Shown: piece by piece, positions 62,272 to 64,000 of the stretch
Numbering within the stretch: position 1 is the first letter of the stretch
Layout of the letters: every line of letters begins with the position of its first letter
Assembly: GCA_964386005.1 (NCBI GenBank)
Contig: CAYLSB010000012.1
Coordinates: 1-64,000 of the forward strand
Direction: 5' to 3'
Source: FEN-1350 sp964386005
Lineage (GTDB): Bacteria > Planctomycetota > Phycisphaerae > Sedimentisphaerales > Anaerohalosphaeraceae
DNA length: 64,000 nucleotides
Notes under the pieces: model-generated
Told to the model about the DNA's origin: nothing
The model's input: only the letters and a program-made list of their open reading frames with translations
Databases searched by the model: none
Position numbers and translations under genes: made by a program

Positions 62272-63900
62272 ATGATTACAGGAATGAGTCATCTTGGATT
62301 GATATCGTCGGGAATCGAGGGGTGGGGAGATATCCTTGCCGCGGGAGCCGACTCGCTCACGCAACAACTTCAATTCGGTCCGATCAAATTGTTCCTGCTT
62401 CTGGCGTGGGTTTATCTGGGGATGTATTCCGCCCAGCGAGTGGCGTACAGTCCGTTAATCGGGCCGGGTTTCAAGCCGCTGGCCGGCGTGTTGTGTCTGT
62501 TGGCCGGTCCCCTGATCTTCGCCGTGTTGATGGTGGCCGATCTGGCGATGAAATTGCAGGAAGGGGAAATCTCCGGGCGGGATGTCCTGCAATATCTCTT
62601 CGGCAGCGCCTTTCTCGGACGGGAAACATTGAAGGGCCGAACCGTCAAACCCGAAGACTCTATCGAGTTGCTCGATGCGGCCGGGAAAAATTTCTTTGAA
62701 GATATCGGCGACCGGGAAGAGCAAAAGGTAGCCGACCAGGAAACCCTGATCCTGGCCAAAGAGATCATCCTGCAGGGAATTCGCCGCCGAGCCAGCGACA
62801 TCCTGATCGATCCGAAGGGCACGGGCATCAATACCGTGCGATATCGTATCGACGGCATGTTGCATGTGGTCAAAGAAGTCGATACCGATCATTGCAAGGC
62901 CGTCGTCAACAGCATCAAGGCCATCGCGGGTATGGATATCTCGGAGAAACGTCGCGCTCTCGACGGATCGTTTATGGCGAGAATCCAGGAAGGGAATGTG
63001 TATTTCCGCGTGGCCAGTTCCGGCGTGTTGGGCGGCGAAAAACTCTCGTTGCGAATCCTCAATCAGGCCACGGGCATGATGCGGCTGGAGGAGGTGGGGA
63101 TCTCGGAGGATATTTGCACGGCGATCCGCGGCGCGTTGGAGCAGCCATCGGGGATGATCGTCATCTGCGGACCCACCGGCAGCGGCAAGACCACGACGCT
63201 CTATGCCATGATGGGCGAGATCGACTTCTTCGCGAGGAATGTGGTCACGATCGAAGATCCCATCGAATACGTCCTTCCTCATGCCAGCCAGATCGAGGTG
63301 AATACCAAAGCCAATATCACCTTCGCCAATTCGCTTCGCAGTATCCTTCGGCAGGATCCCGATGTGATCTGCGTGGGAGAAATCCGCGACGGAGAAACGG
63401 CCGACATGGCTCTGCAGGCCTCGCACACCGGGCATCTGGTTCTGGCGACGCTGCATAGTTCCAGTAACCTGGCGACGCTGGTGCGTATGATGGATTTGGG
63501 AATCAAACCCCTGATGCTGGCGTCGGCCTTGTCGATGGTGATCTCGCAGCGGCTGGTTCGAAAGTTATGCGACGGCTGTAAGGAGCCGGCCGAATTGGAT
63601 GCCGAGACGATCGACGGGCTTCGCAAGCAGGGTTTTGATCCGGATAAGGTAATGGCTCCGACGGGCTGTAAGAAATGCAACCAGACGGGCTATTTCGGTC
63701 GGACCGCGTTGGTCGATGTGATGGTTTTGGACGACGAGATCAAGGCGATTCTCGGGAACAAGAACATGTCTCTGGGAGATCTCAAGCAAAAAGGCGATAC
63801 GCTGGGCCGTAGTAACCTTAAACGCGAAGGTATGCGAAAGGTCATCGCCGGCCTGACGACGCTGGATGAGGTCAAACGCGTGATATCGAGTATGGGGTAA
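62272..63900 (+). CDS. gspE: GspE/PilB-type secretion ATPase with membrane-spanning N-terminus
   Basis: The 542-residue protein has an unusual start: two predicted membrane helices (about 37-57, FLLLAWVYLGMY, and 70-92, LAGVLCLLAGPLIFAVLMV) where typical GspE has a soluble N1 domain. The ATPase core is standard: RASDILIDPKG, Walker A GPTGSGKTT with K306, VVTIEDPIEY, QDPDVICVGEIRDGETA and ASHTGHLVLATLHSS. The zinc motif is C433-x2-C436 and C466-x2-C469. It should power a type II secretion or type IV pilus machine; the specific machine is not in view. A membrane protein gene follows 2 bases later. Confidence 0.9.
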   Translation: MITGMSHLGLISSGIEGWGDILAAGADSLTQQLQFGPIKLFLLLAWVYLGMYSAQRVAYSPLIGPGFKPLAGVLCLLAGPLIFAVLMVADLAMKLQEGEISGRDVLQYLFGSAFLGRETLKGRTVKPEDSIELLDAAGKNFFEDIGDREEQKVADQETLILAKEIILQGIRRRASDILIDPKGTGINTVRYRIDGMLHVVKEVDTDHCKAVVNSIKAIAGMDISEKRRALDGSFMARIQEGNVYFRVASSGVLGGEKLSLRILNQATGMMRLEEVGISEDICTAIRGALEQPSGMIVICGPTGSGKTTTLYAMMGEIDFFARNVVTIEDPIEYVLPHASQIEVNTKANITFANSLRSILRQDPDVICVGEIRDGETADMALQASHTGHLVLATLHSSSNLATLVRMMDLGIKPLMLASALSMVISQRLVRKLCDGCKEPAELDAETIDGLRKQGFDPDKVMAPTGCKKCNQTGYFGRTALVDVMVLDDEIKAILGNKNMSLGDLKQKGDTLGRSNLKREGMRKVIAGLTTLDEVKRVISSMG

Positions 63901-63902
63901 AC

Positions 63903-64000
63903 ATGCTGTTTTGGCTGGCTATCGCGGGTGGGGTGGGAATGGCCGTTCTTGGACGGAAGTGGCGATTGTTTATTATGTGGCAGTGCCTGTTCAATCTGTC
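63903..64000 (+). CDS. Start of a membrane protein gene, cut by the window end
   Basis: The frame opens MLFWLAIAGGVGMAVLG, a hydrophobic helix, then RKWRLFIMWQ, and runs off the end. Only 32 complete codons are visible, so no family can be named. It begins two bases after the gspE stop and is probably cotranscribed and related to the secretion machine, but this is inference from position only. Confidence 0.5.
   Translation, partial: MLFWLAIAGGVGMAVLGRKWRLFIMWQCLFNL

Overview
The window reads as a chromosomal segment of a Gram-negative, polysaccharide-degrading bacterium, most likely a planctomycete of the class Phycisphaerae. This is inferred from the gene families and was not checked by database search. 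The supporting traits are Tat-exported Gfo/Idh/MocA oxidoreductases and TIM-barrel sugar isomerases, secreted glycoside hydrolases, a beta-helix protein with a C-terminal dockerin-like repeat, a LamG protein with a PEP-CTERM-like tail, lipoproteins, an RND efflux system, and GC-rich genes packed in short operons on both strands.

Layout. 1-6.9 kb: an RHS 3' fragment, then household genes (inositol-phosphatase-like protein, hotdog thioesterase, coiled-coil lipoprotein, DUF72, MarC, HAD phosphatase, CYTH protein). 6.9-13.7 kb: a DUF3472-GH16 protein, a 1.3-kb gap filled with families of palindromic repeats, a nucleoside/guanine deaminase-like protein and a large exported six-hairpin-type protein. 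13.7-20.9 kb: the addB-addA recombination nuclease. 20.9-30.2 kb: a carbohydrate island with GH5, a beta-helix protein, a GH78 rhamnosidase, a Tat-exported oxidoreductase and two Tat-exported sugar isomerases. 30.4-32.5 kb: DUF2062 protein and the YifB/ComM ATPase. 32.5-33.0 kb: an intergenic stretch with a promoter and an intrinsic terminator but no reading frame, a candidate small RNA. 33.0-35.8 kb: a secreted multidomain protein with a caspase-like (clan CD) pair, beta-helix and dockerin-like end.

36.0-44.5 kb carries surface-polysaccharide genes: GT2 and an LPG-synthase-type membrane protein on +, then on - mtnA, a DUF354 glycosyltransferase-like protein, a methyltransferase, an F420-dehydrogenase-beta-like iron-sulfur protein and a polysaccharide pyruvyl transferase. 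44.6-48.3 kb: uvrA and endonuclease V, divergent from a strikingly symmetrical promoter region. 48.4-54.9 kb: a TetR-TolC-HlyD-RND efflux operon whose pump lacks the usual proton-relay residues. 54.9-64 kb: an isochorismatase-fold protein without its cysteine, trmB with a YjgF/chorismatase-like gene, a zinc-ribbon membrane protein, another Tat oxidoreductase, a membrane protein, hemL, gspE and the start of a further gene.

No tRNA, rRNA, CRISPR array, phage or intact insertion sequence was seen. No single large unknown system stands out. The most promising novelties are the small-RNA candidate, the protease/beta-helix fusion, the altered RND pump, the shared symmetrical repair promoter and the repeat cluster.
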